A stretch of 64,000 nucleotides of DNA from Balanoglossus misakiensis (taxonomy: Eukaryota; Hemichordata). This document shows, piece after piece, positions 1 through 10,176 of the stretch. Below the pieces are notes generated by a model. That model saw only the letters and a list, made by a program, of their open reading frames with translations. It did not search any database and had not been told where the DNA came from. The stretch lies in the NCBI GenBank assembly GCA_040954595.2, contig CM082592.2, forward strand, positions 7,936,001 through 8,000,000, read 5' to 3'. The translations under genes and the position numbers were made by a program. Every line of letters begins with the position of its first letter. Positions within the stretch are counted from its first letter, which is position 1.

Positions 1-497
1 AATCCATTGATCCTGATGCCGGCATTGCTTCCTGGCAGGGGGTGCCGCACTATGGTTATGGTGGCAAGTTTGGGTGTGTGTGTGTGTTTGATTGCTGTAA
101 GGTGGATATATCATGTTGGTGTTGCAAATAATTATATCCCAGGTAGAGATGTGTATTTATATTATTTACTTCCTTCCCAAAACCTGTACATAATTACAAA
201 ACACCTCGAACTGCACTGCTTTAAAAATATTCAAATTATCTTATTAAGGCCAAGTAGACGATTTTTTACACTTGGAGGGGGAGGGAAGAAAAAAAAAATT
301 TTTTTTACAGATTTAAGATCTATCTATACAAACTTTTGTTTTTGTCATGACCGCCTTCATCATGGACCATGCAATCTAATAAAAATTTGAGTGTGGTTCA
401 CAAAAGAGGTAATAAATGCTGTTTCCAAAATCAAGCATAGGTGACCTGCACCACTAAGGTACTTTTCAGATTGGCCAACCGTGTGGGTCAACCTTTT

Positions 498-580
498 TGA
501 AGCCAGTTGCTGATTGGTCAGTTTTGTGCGCCCACGTTTAGAAGCCCGTTGCTGATTGGTAAATTTTGTGGGGTCCACCA
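498..580 (+). repeat. Two-copy imperfect direct repeat with CCAAT words
   Basis: Two units of about 41 bp share the core GAAGCC-GTTGCTGATTGGT followed by a TTTTGTG stretch. Each carries ATTGGT, the reverse of CCAAT. A third, weaker GATTGG word lies just upstream near 470. Confidence 0.6.
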
Positions 581-588
581 GGGATTAA

Positions 589-594
589 TTTAAT
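589..594 (-). terminator. Possible PISD polyadenylation signal (ATTAAA)
   Basis: ATTAAA on the minus strand lies about 430 bp after the PISD stop. I found no AATAAA on that strand between 1 and 1027, so this variant hexamer is the best candidate. Support is weak without transcript ends. Confidence 0.25.
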
Positions 595-1027
595 AACTTG
601 TTTTGATTTTTGTGCAGAACAATTTGACTTTTTGAAAGTGTGCCACCCATTATTTCCATACTTCTCACATGTGGCAACACGGCACTAGAATGGTTGCGGT
701 TAGCCGACGTCCAACTACATGTAAACACTAAAGGGATCCCTCTTCATTATTTTTTTACTTGTTTGTCATGGCAAGGTAACTGCTGGTCCCCACACTGTAA
801 TGGGTTAATCCCAAACTGCATTGCTTTTTACGTTGTATGTCAGCACCAGAACAGCAAGACTCGCGAGTACATGTTATCAGCAAAGTATTTCTCACATTTT
901 TTTTACCCATCATGCTTGAATTCTCTCTGAAAAATACCGCTGACAAAAATCTTGCTCGTTTTGAACGCTTTGGTTTCAAGTGCACCAGTAACGCTTCCTC
1001 TTCTTGGAATGTTTTAAAAACTTCCGC

Positions 1028-4000
1028 TTAGAAGTTGCCGAGCCTCTCCCCGTATTTGATTTTCTGGCCCGGTTCGACACCGAAGTCAAAGTTCTTCGGC
1101 GCTTCAAATATCAGCACGATGGTGGATCCCAAGTTGAACTCGCCCAGGGGCTCTCCTTTGCGCATGGGGATTCCCTCCTCACGGTGTTTGCATAGCAGAC
1201 TTCGGTCGTGGAAGCTGTTCTTGTTGAACTTACCAACCATGTTGGTAGCCAAACCCTGCAAAAAAAGTGCAACAGAAAAAAACAACCGCTTATATATACA
1301 GTAGATAGTAGTATAGTAGATTGGTACACATTGGTTCTGCAAAAAAAGCAGAACGCCCCAATCCCCAGCAAAATAGACACAGAAGTCGCTTCGTGCTCAC
1401 CGAGTCGCAGTAGACCTTGATGGAGCCCACGTTGGTCGCGCCGACAGCAGCCATGGAGAAGAAGCCATGCTTCCAGTTCCCGTACAGCACCACCCTCTCG
1501 TTGTAGTTGAACAGTCCTTTGATCCAGCGGACAATGCCAGGTGACACCGAGAACAGTTCACCTGAAAATAAACATTGCATGATTTAGCGCCACTATTTCT
1601 GAATTCTGGGTGCTTTTGCACATCTGCGGCAAGCGTATTCCCATTTTGATTGCAGACAGCTGCACACTGCAACCAGAAGTATTAAATCTTGTGGCAAGGC
1701 CTAAAATAGCTTTTCACTCGGTGTGACAGAGAACAGTCACCCACCTGGAAAGTGCCTCCTGTGTGAGATCTGCCAGTCTGCTGGCGAGTGGAAGCGGTGA
1801 TAATCTCCGGGCGCAAGGTACACGATGCAATGGTACAAGTCGTTGCCGGGTTGCAAAGCGAACGACTTGTGATAATCCTCATCTGAAACCTGAAATGGAG
1901 TAGTGATGGTTAGATTTGTATTCGCATTTATGAAACTGAGAAAAAATTTCAGATCAAACCTTTTGTAAACTACATACCTAGAATTCCTGTAAAATTTTTA
2001 CTGAAGGATTTAGTCAGTGATTTACCTCTACATCTGTGAGGCAGTCCGCCCCAGTCGTATTGTTGTTCTCCGACCAAGTGTTCGGTCCCAGGAAGATTTT
2101 CAGAGAATACGACACACCTTTGACCTGCTCAACGTGGCTTCTTTCGACTCTCCCGAAATGTAATATTTTGCCGTCGGACGGGCTAACCTGCAAAGGCACA
2201 CACGGAGCAAGTGTGAATTAAATGAGCATACACACAGCAACAGTGAAGATATGAGAGAGTGTGAAAAGTATAGCTATAGTTCATATTGTAGTGTTGGTTG
2301 TGGTAGAAGTAGTGTGTGTAAATCTAGCCAGGTGACATGACAATGTATATACAGAAGGTCATGTTACCATGGATACACAGATTCTTCCATTCACAGACAC
2401 GTGGATGTGGTAAACCCTTATTTTGTGTGAAAAACAGATCTGCGACATGTGTTATAAGATCTAAACTACTCTGTTTAAAGAAAATCATCGGTATGCATAA
2501 TTTGCTGAATGTAGCCATCACCTAAAATAATGAAAATGTTCTTTTACAACACAAGAAGAACAAAGACAAAAATCATAAGCCGCATGCCACCATGATGACC
2601 AGGAACACATCAATCATATACGGGGGGAAGTTGAGGGGGGGGGGGGGGGGGGAGGATGGGGCTCGTTCGCATAAATTTACAGCGCGTCAATGGCTTTTGG
2701 GGGCATTCTTACACATGTCTGCACACACAACACACTTCTGTTATAACATTCCAACCTTTGGACATGGATGTTGTTACAGACACAATGCATTCACTCTTAC
2801 ACAAGACGCCAATGTGACTGAAGAGGTATGGTGACCTGCCTTTGAGTTCAATGGCCTTTTATTCCCCCCTGGGCAATGACCGGGTCTTTGCTATTGTCAT
2901 TCGTGGAATCTGAAGACAAGTTAAAACACAACAACTCACTACGCGCATGCTTGCCCAATCTTATCAAATGAAAAACAGCGTCAAGGCCACTGTGCTCCCA
3001 TTTAATCAGAAATGGTACATTCGTGTATGCAATACAATCAGAGGTACTTTCTCAAGTAGTTATGCGAGTTTTCGACTTTTTTACCAGTTTAACGCTGTTC
3101 CAGTCATGTCTACATTTTTGGCAGTGACAACTAAGTCCCACCTGCATTCTAACACGCACCTACAAAACAAAGATCATAACACATACGTACGTACAGACAG
3201 ACAGACAGACATACCAGCTACCAACTGACACCACAAACTCCACTGGTGTACGTATACCAAATGGGAGCTAAAAATCTCTGTGGTTTATAGTGACCAAAGC
3301 TCCAGGGCCATTACATAAAATCTGCCGCAAAAACATGACAAGACAAGTTTCAATGATATTAACATCGTCTGAAACAGCGGGCAAAACCCTGAGGGTCTAT
3401 CTGAATGTTGCATGCACCGCACACCACTCAGGGATGTAGAAAATTTTCGCTACAGCTGGCAAAAATAAAAATAACAGCTAGTTATAGTAATAGCCACATG
3501 CACATATATATATCTGTAAATGTGCCTGGTATTCTGAACTTCTCTTTTTTATAGCTAACGAATTTTCGCCAAGAGCAGTTTATTTTTGGTCGGCTGCCAG
3601 CTGTTTTCTACATCCCTGGCTACTGTACAGTAATTCATTAGTGAGACTGCTTGCGTCTGAGTTTTTCGATGTATAAAATTCAAAAAGGATATTCTGGCTG
3701 AAAGCTCAATATTTCATTTTTCACAAGCAAGTGCAGTGTTTTGACTGGTGGAGTTGGGAACGCAGTACTCCTCGCTCACTCTCGACAAAGGCGGAATATA
3801 AAAAGCATTTGCCACGAGATATTTGCCCCGTGGCACATCACCACACGTATGCAAAGTACAGTACCTGGTCTCGAGGTCTTCCCTCACTGTACTCGGAATG
3901 GGCCGGTGGTTCACCAAGCTATTGTTGTCTCAACAGTATGCAAGTGAGCTAGGCCTCAATGACAACTGTGAAACACAACCCATCCATCGGTCTTATCAGC

Positions 4001-7000
4001 TCGGTCGCTTGGTGTGCCAATCCACTCCTTTCAAAATTCGTCAAAAGCAACGGAAATTTATGGCATGCAAGGTTGATTGCTTTTTGAGTAACGACAGCGC
4101 AGTAAAAAAATTCTATAGCCATCCTTCTTTTGAAATCAAGAAAGCTCCACTGACTTCCGACCTGCCAGGTCATCGCTTAGCAAAATTCAGTTTTATCTTT
4201 AAACATCAACCCCCTGGGAATATTTTTGAATCAAATTCACACAGACTATTGCATATTTAGGAGACGCTGCAAACGACTTCAATGAAAAAAGATAATTTGT
4301 TATGTAAACAAAACATTCTTGAATAATAGGCAGAATGCATTTCGGACAATTGAAAATTCCTTTACATTTCTACACTGTGACACAAACCCACTGTTTTCAT
4401 TTATTAGGATGGACTGACACACTATAATAGGGGGTTACCCCATTTCTCTCAAGTGCTTCAAGTTTATTATAGACAAACTATGGATTTATACCAAAGCATG
4501 GAGGTGAAATGGTTTTACAAACAGTTTGATAAAACTTTCATTTCGTACCATTCATTCATCACAAAAATGTACTTATATGCGCAGGATTTCAGCCTAGAAG
4601 CATGCAGTAAGCCCCCAAAACAAAACAGACGTCAATTTCACTACATGGAGTCAGCATGATGTCAAAAGCTTGTGTCAGCGCTGCACATAAAATGGGCGAG
4701 AAGTCATGACGATAAAACATACATGATACATTACAGCTGCTCACCCCCACCCTGATACCCCCCCCCCCACCCCCTTACATACATGTACACTACATTTAAT
4801 TCGACATAAACCAAACTAGGGTGGTTTACTACGCAAAGATTTCTAGTGAAAAGAGTAACCCGGATAACTTACCACGCAGTGATCTTTGTCCACCGGGCGC
4901 ACGCTCGGCTTCAGTTGCCTTCGGAAAAACTCTTGTAAATTTCTGTAATATTTCAGGTCTTCAATGGCTGCTTCGGCTACGTTGCAATTGAACAGCCAGA
5001 CGTAGAGTTGGTAGATGGGTAGCCTCAACAGCTTAGGCACTTCGACGTTGTTCACCTGTCCCCAGAGCCGAGACAGAAAGCGCAACGGGATCTTCCTATA
5101 CAGGTTCAACTGTAGGTAATCGACATCAGAGAAAAAGAACATGAGAAATGACTCAACGAAACCTGTTTACAGAAAACACATTTCCAGATATACTTCAATA
5201 CGAAACCAACATAAAAGAACCCTTCTTAGACACAGTTTAGAAAACTAATTTTCTCAGTCCCCTGACTGAAAAAAAAAATCAACAAACCCCACTTAGCAAG
5301 GTCTGTGATATGGACAAACAATTCAAAATAAAATACAGGAATTTACAGAATGAATAAAATAAATAATTTTTGGTAACTCTCAGGTCATCTTACCCCCTGT
5401 TTATCCCCAGCTTTCAGAGCTATCAATATTTGTAACTGCTTGGCAGAGAGCGCCTGTTCAGAGCCAAGTTTACGCCTCCATCCTTTCAGGCCGTTCACAG
5501 ACACTTTCAGAGCATGGTGACCGAGTTTCAGCCGTTTTGGTACCGGTAATCTAAGTCTAGCTGAAGTCACCCGACAGCACAACTTGGTCGCAGCTGACAA
5601 CGGTTTCCTCAGAATTTTCATTTTAGACAGTTCCAGAGGACGAAATCACATTATAAACATCAATTTATGTGCGTCAAACACTGTATCACGAAGGGTCAAA
5701 AATAGTCCTACATGACGCAAACTATCAATGACCGATTGTTCACAATCGCAGCAGCACACGCAATAACACAGTATATTTTTAGTTTGTGATGATTGTAGCC
5801 CCAACTTCTATGAGTATCACCCACACATCATTACCATACAATGAGACACTAACATATTGCCCATGCATAAGAAAACAATCATCCACTGAAATATTTTTAT
5901 TTTCTCTTGAAATTTTGCGACTTGATAATACCACCAGCTTCAACACATCAATATAATATGCTCCAGAAATCATTGATTCGACACCTGCTTGAGCGAATTG
6001 AAAATTTAAATTTCTACCACAGATGCTGTCCCTCCCGTGGGAAAAATGGTGCGTTCCAAAGCAAACCTGTTCTTGTTTACTTCCAGCTGAAATGCACGAT
6101 GGGTAAAATGTGACATCAGGTGATGTATGACACCAGAACGTCTGATCCAGAGGCCATTAATTATGCAGCTGATGCTGCATGCATAATTAATTTGCTGCCT
6201 GCACACTCCATATCGGTCTCAATGCTGCAGATTCAAGTTTGTTTCAATGAGAGAGTTAAATTTTCTAGATTTTCTCATTTTTAAATTGTCAAATCTGACT
6301 TTGTCAAGAACAGAAGTATAACACAAACTTTTTTTCATGCAGCATATGAAAAGGTACATGTAAGAAGTCTATTTCTCAAGGGCAGTTTGGTTTCAATTAA
6401 GGAAGTTGAAATACGTAAACCTTTGCCAGAGTGGACCCATGTGATCTGTGCATCATATTTTCTGACAACAATCACAATAGACAAAAGCGAGCCAATTGAA
6501 CTTTGTACTCTGGTGGTTGCAAGGGGAAAAGCAACTAGGGAGTGTGGGCTTTCAAAGTAGCATGAGCAATGTCTTCCATAGGTCCACTTGTATAAAAAAT
6601 ACAAAAACTTGAATAAAAAAAAACATGGAAACACTGAATTCCTCAGAAAGCAAAAACAAGCCTTTTTTTACTTGTCTTTTTGATTAAAAGCTACAATTTT
6701 GATTATCCACACCCTCAATTCTCGATTTACAGACACAAGATTGCAAGATCTCCCATTTTCAGATAATTCTACCACTTAAGAAAGTTTTTCACAGACAACA
6801 CAGCAAAAAAGTCAGTATTCTCCAACTTATATTTACAGATTTTATAAATCAGATGCCACGCCCCACAAAAACAAATGAACAACTAGCGAGTGGTACAGGA
6901 ATTTGAAAGTGGGGGCTAAATCGAAATCGTGTTTTAAAATTTTTCATCGATCCAACATGATGATGGAAGGCAGTCATTTACTGTCAAAATCATGCCCAAA

Positions 7001-9637
7001 ATCTCAGCAAATTAGCTTTTATGCAGTTCCAGAAGCCACAAGTCAGTGAAAAGTCCCGACTCTCGCTTTCCGTGCGCATCGCATCAGGACGCCGGATGGT
7101 AATCGATTGCCTCCTTCAAGGCTCAACACAAACAATGTTCATATGGGGGTTTATCTGCTGGGGGGGGGGGGGTGCTAAAAGATCCGTTGCTGGGTTAATT
7201 CCCCCACACCCTATACAGCTACCGAGTATTTTACGACTATATACAACCAGTGAGAGCATCGACCCCCTCTCTATTAGGTATAAAAGGCTAGCCCCTCGTC
7301 GGAAATTTCCACAGCAGAAAGAAGTCTCCAGAATGTTTTTTAGTAGAATGCGAACGAGTGTGTTAGAAAAATCACAAGAATGTTGAGTTTAGTACATGCT
7401 TATAAGACTATGTGGTTAGATTATTGAAAGAAAACTACAAAAAATCGCAAACAAGAAAAGTATACTAGTATTTGAAATCGCGAACCTGTATTCGAGACCA
7501 TTCCCACAAGTTCCATATCTTCAGTACAAGGACTGTTGGCAACACGCTCGTCAACGTAACGACGACTGTCCACAGGTCGGGGAAAATGTACTCGATTAGC
7601 GATAGTAAAGTCATTCTCGTGTGCTCATATAGTTAACCCATTCGCGAAAACTATCAACAATTCCGAAAACGTTTCCCGAAAGAGCAGCTATCTAAGCACA
7701 TCAACACCACAGCGGCACAACCTCCCCCGACTACGTGAAACGGACGTGTGTTGATGCAATGTACAGTACCAAGCCTCCATTACACCACTCCGGGGGCGCA
7801 CTCTCATATCGATAAATCTGCTCTTCACATGTGCGCGCAGTGTCATACTACAAGCAGCGTCACAAAAAATGTACAGCAGTTTGCTGCGACTGACTTTATA
7901 TTCTCCGATCGACTTGGCGGTTAAAACATTTTAATAGATCTTTGCCACGTTCTTTGCATGGAAACGGCTTCCAAACAAGACACAGAAGAGCGATCGCCGC
8001 TTTGTTTTGCTTCCACTTACACTGTGCATGTGGTGTACATTTTCTATGCCCGAACTACGGGGCCCGGGGGCGCTCTCACCGGCACCATTTCCCCTGCGCC
8101 CCCCCCCATATGCTTCTGTTTAATACGTTTTGTACCACACACTCCATGACTTACAACTCACAAAGATGTTAACATTTATTGTAAAAAAAATTCTATAGTC
8201 TATAGCATATTCAAGTGTCCTGTATTCAGTCTATCAACAATGTAGCCTGTATTAGGCTGTATATACGACTACTATCTACTAGTATCTCTACAATAAGTTT
8301 GATGGGTTCAAGTGATTTCCTTTTGAAGATACCATGACCCCACATCCTATATCACACACTTTGCATCCCTGCATCCTGACATTAGTATTTGTGACATCAC
8401 AACAATTTGCAGGGGAGATATAACACTCACTGATAAAAGATTTCAGGTCACCACACCTAAAAATGACCAGGTATTTCTGAAACGCAAATGCACAATTTAA
8501 ACTGACCTGCCACTCAGTTGCCAGAAGATCTTCAGGATCTTCTATTTTCTGTATTTTTTTCCTCTCTCTCTCCCGGATGTGTCCGTACTGTTGATAGCAT
8601 ATGTACGCAAAGCCCACACCCAGTGGGATAGGAACCCATTTGAGGGACGACGCATATCTTCTCAGACTGTGCGCCGACCTAAGTATCCAATTTGATGACC
8701 TATAAGACCCTGAAAAGTTAAAAAGTTTTTTTCCTCTGATTTCTGAGGACTTTTTGAGGTTGAGATCATTGGTAAGTACGCTACATCATAATACATGACA
8801 CCCATGCACTCCCAAAATGACCACAAAATACTTCAGTCAACATTTTGGCAAGGATTACAAATTTTGGTACTGACACAATCTGATCAGTTATGTGTAACTT
8901 CTTGCATATATAAAGTGAACTGACTGTTGACCACAGTCCAAAGGTGGAGTACGTGGAATTTGCACTGAGTGGGTGACTGCAGGACAGTGGAGTTTGTACA
9001 GAGAGGGCAAGCAACAATAGAGTTTACAAACAGGTCGCTGACTTGTGCGTGACAGTATACCTCATTAGGGGCAGGGCTAGACTGAAATATTCAGTTGTGT
9101 CTGGGCATTTCTCCAACTTGTGCCCCATGACAGGAATCAGACAGTGATCAATACCTACCACTGCAGCATCTGACTGACTGATAAGTAACAATGCGAGTTC
9201 TGGTTTTGGGGGTCGTTCTCAGACTGACAGACAAGGCACTGGGAGCGTTTCCTGTGACGAGGCTGTGGAATTTCTCATTGTAGTTGAAAGATCTCCTGCA
9301 AATAGAGAAACGGTATTAAGAAAGAGTGCAATTAAAATGCTGTTCTGACATGACATGTGAACAAGGGATGGTAAGGTTAGCCCTCTACGTTCACTGTTCT
9401 GGTGCGCGTGCACGTGCATCGGATAGAAACACAACATTGAACACGTGCGATCACTTATCACCCTGCTGCTGCAAAGCTCTCAGCGGCCAGTCGCGAGTTT
9501 TCAGTCAAGACGCATTCGCGACTGGTGCGGGACTTAGAATTAGGGTCTATTTTTTCAATGACATAGTTCAATTAAAATATTCTGTCTGCTAAAACTTACC
9601 TGACGAAGGATCGCCCAATACCGATGGCAGTCGCCAT
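1028..9637 (-). CDS. PISD: Phosphatidylserine decarboxylase proenzyme, mitochondrial (8 exons)
   Basis: Converts phosphatidylserine to phosphatidylethanolamine in the inner mitochondrial membrane. Coding exons in reading order are 9637-9600, 9295-9159, 8709-8507, 5109-4873, 2187-2026, 1889-1745, 1561-1401 and 1255-1028. Every junction is GT-AG, the phases agree, and the sum is 1311 nt or 436 aa. Residues 1-80 are Arg/Ser-rich without acidic clusters, as in a mitochondrial presequence. About 82-98 is a hydrophobic segment, followed by the basic stretch HIRERERKK. The known catalytic elements are visible: PSDG (Asp210), [11 protein letters not shown] (His290, His293) and FNLGST, where self-cleavage between Gly404 and Ser405 makes the beta chain and the pyruvoyl alpha chain. 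The length is close to vertebrate PISD. The start was chosen because it gives a short in-phase first exon with donor GTAAGT and a TISU-like context. Exon 4 begins at the point where alternative first exons could join. The family is certain; the first two small exons are slightly less so. Confidence 0.95.
2188..4872 (-). other. PISD intron 4, with poly-G run and MITE
   Basis: A 2.7 kb intron between the exons ending at 4873 and starting at 2187. It carries an 18-G run at 2635-2652, a TACG/GACA simple stretch near 3183-3213, a foldback element at 3429-3618 and a poly-C run near 4759. A plus-strand 145-codon frame at 3823-4260 has no recognisable domain and is probably chance. Confidence 0.7.
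3429..3618. mobile_element. Foldback MITE, hAT-like termini
   Basis: The element starts CAGGGATGTAGAAAA and ends with its exact reverse complement TTTTCTACATCCCTG, giving 15-bp perfect terminal inverted repeats around a 190-bp body. Inner parts are also imperfectly inverted (CAGCTGGC, AAAAATAAA and TTAGCTATA recur on both arms). It has no coding capacity. The CAGGG end is typical of hAT non-autonomous elements, which make 8-bp target duplications. The flanks ACCACT and GCTACT match only partly, so the superfamily is unproven. Confidence 0.65.
5394..5621 (-). CDS. Candidate alternative first exon of PISD, basic N-terminus
   Basis: A 76-codon open frame begins at the ATG at 5621 and ends GATAAACAGGGG followed by the strong donor GTAAGA. 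It exits in phase 0 and would splice 284 bp further on to the PISD exon 5109-4873, giving a 386-aa protein that lacks the usual presequence and membrane segment. The peptide is very basic at its start ([16 protein letters not shown], then [17 protein letters not shown]), with Lys/Arg spaced among hydrophobics and no acidic residue until past residue 50. This could act as another mitochondrial presequence or an amphipathic surface anchor. The later part ([18 protein letters not shown]) is helical in character. No homologous peptide is recognised. The strong donor, matching phase and proximity favour a real exon; transcript data are needed to decide. Confidence 0.5.
6156..6191. repeat. Inverted repeat with 12-bp arms, octamer/homeodomain-like
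   Basis: ATTAATTATGCA is followed, after a 12-bp spacer, by its exact reverse complement TGCATAATTAAT. The arms hold TAATTA homeodomain cores and ATTATGCA, close to a POU octamer. It could be a binding site or a small cruciform. Confidence 0.6.
7486..7614 (-). CDS. Candidate alternative first exon of PISD, hydrophobic hairpin type
   Basis: An open frame of 43 codons starts at the ATG at 7614 and ends at CAG before a GT (GTTCGC, a weak donor) at 7485. It leaves phase 0, which matches the phase-0 acceptor of the 5109-4873 exon, so it would give a 353-aa PISD. The peptide starts [15 protein letters not shown], runs through a long Val/Leu/Thr stretch with one central Leu-Pro, and ends LWEWSRIQ. 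That is a membrane-hairpin pattern. Mammalian PISD has a lipid-droplet isoform with a different N-terminus joined at the equivalent place, and from memory it also contains a Trp-flanked hydrophobic stretch with a central Leu-Pro. A CpG-rich promoter-like stretch lies just upstream (7621-8110). An in-frame TAA precedes the ATG. Phase agreement alone has a one-in-three chance, and the donor is poor, so this is a hypothesis. Confidence 0.4.
7621..8110. promoter_or_regulatory. CpG-rich, promoter-like stretch inside PISD intron 3
   Basis: By eye there are roughly 20 CpGs in the first 310 bp, far above neighbouring intron sequence. The stretch lies immediately upstream of the minus-strand ATG at 7614, as expected for an internal alternative promoter. 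The GGGGCCCGGGGGCGC core is near 8058-8075. This is inference from composition only. Confidence 0.35.
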
Positions 9638-9643
9638 GTTTGT
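9632..9643 (-). promoter_or_regulatory. TISU/YY1-like element overlapping the PISD start codon
   Basis: The minus strand reads AAACATGGCGAC around the ATG. This matches the TISU consensus SAASATGGCGGC (YY1-type promoter element and initiator for very short 5' UTRs, enriched in mitochondrial-protein genes) at 10 of 12 positions. A very short leader would also fit the tiny distance to the upstream gene. Confidence 0.4.
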
Positions 9644-9748
9644 GCAGATTGTCACATCCACCATGAACTTTGACCGCAACTGGATCGACCCAGCATTCAA
9701 ACATTGAACACTTGAGGCGCTAGTCTGCATCACTAATATTCCATGCAT

Positions 9749-9754
9749 TTTATT
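9749..9754 (-). terminator. Polyadenylation signal AATAAA of the MIF-like gene
   Basis: AATAAA on the minus strand lies 144 bp after the stop codon at 9898, and only about 112 bp before the PISD start codon. Confidence 0.55.
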
Positions 9755-9897
9755 CCAGATTTGAAAACTACATATATATATGGGGTGCGTAATAAATGCT
9801 TTAAAAGAAAGAGTGGTGCTATCTCTTAATAATGTAGAATGATATTTTGACGTCGAAAATTAATATATTCAGGTGACGCGCTTTCCGGTCGGTGTCT

Positions 9898-10121
9898 TCA
9901 TATTCTTGGTTTACTGGTTGGTGGGTGCCCAATCATAGATGCTGGTAAATCATGAAATATCACTTTTATTCTGTATAATAAAGAAAAATTAAAAATGACA
10001 TTTATCAATTTAAATTACATTTTGGGGGACATATTCCTTCAGAAACATCTTCAAACTGTACACGACGAGTCGTTATCATTCAAAGTTCGGTTAGAGTGTG
10101 GGTCTCTGGCGACAAACTACA

Positions 10122-10176
<55 letters not shown>

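Larger units (their letters stand above)
1..1027. other. PISD downstream region, no gene recognised
   Basis: AT-rich sequence that should hold the PISD 3' UTR. It contains a diverged direct duplication at 498-580 but no recognisable coding exon. The open frames here are short and lack family motifs. Confidence 0.5.
5110..8506 (-). other. PISD intron 3, alternative first exons and CpG-rich stretch
   Basis: A 3.4 kb intron separating the presequence/membrane exon from the catalytic exons. It contains both candidate alternative first exons, a 36-bp inverted repeat at 6156-6191, a poly-G run at 7160-7171, and a CpG-rich stretch at about 7540-8110 that stands out from the AT-rich surroundings. 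Confidence 0.7.

Noticed and set aside
3823-4260. 145-codon plus-strand frame inside PISD intron 4
   Set aside because: No family motif, antisense to a confirmed gene, no promoter or splice evidence.
7958-8149. Plus-strand frame starting [15 protein letters not shown] in the CpG-rich stretch
   Set aside because: Resembles a first exon in composition but has no clear donor or homology; more simply explained as part of the promoter-like region.
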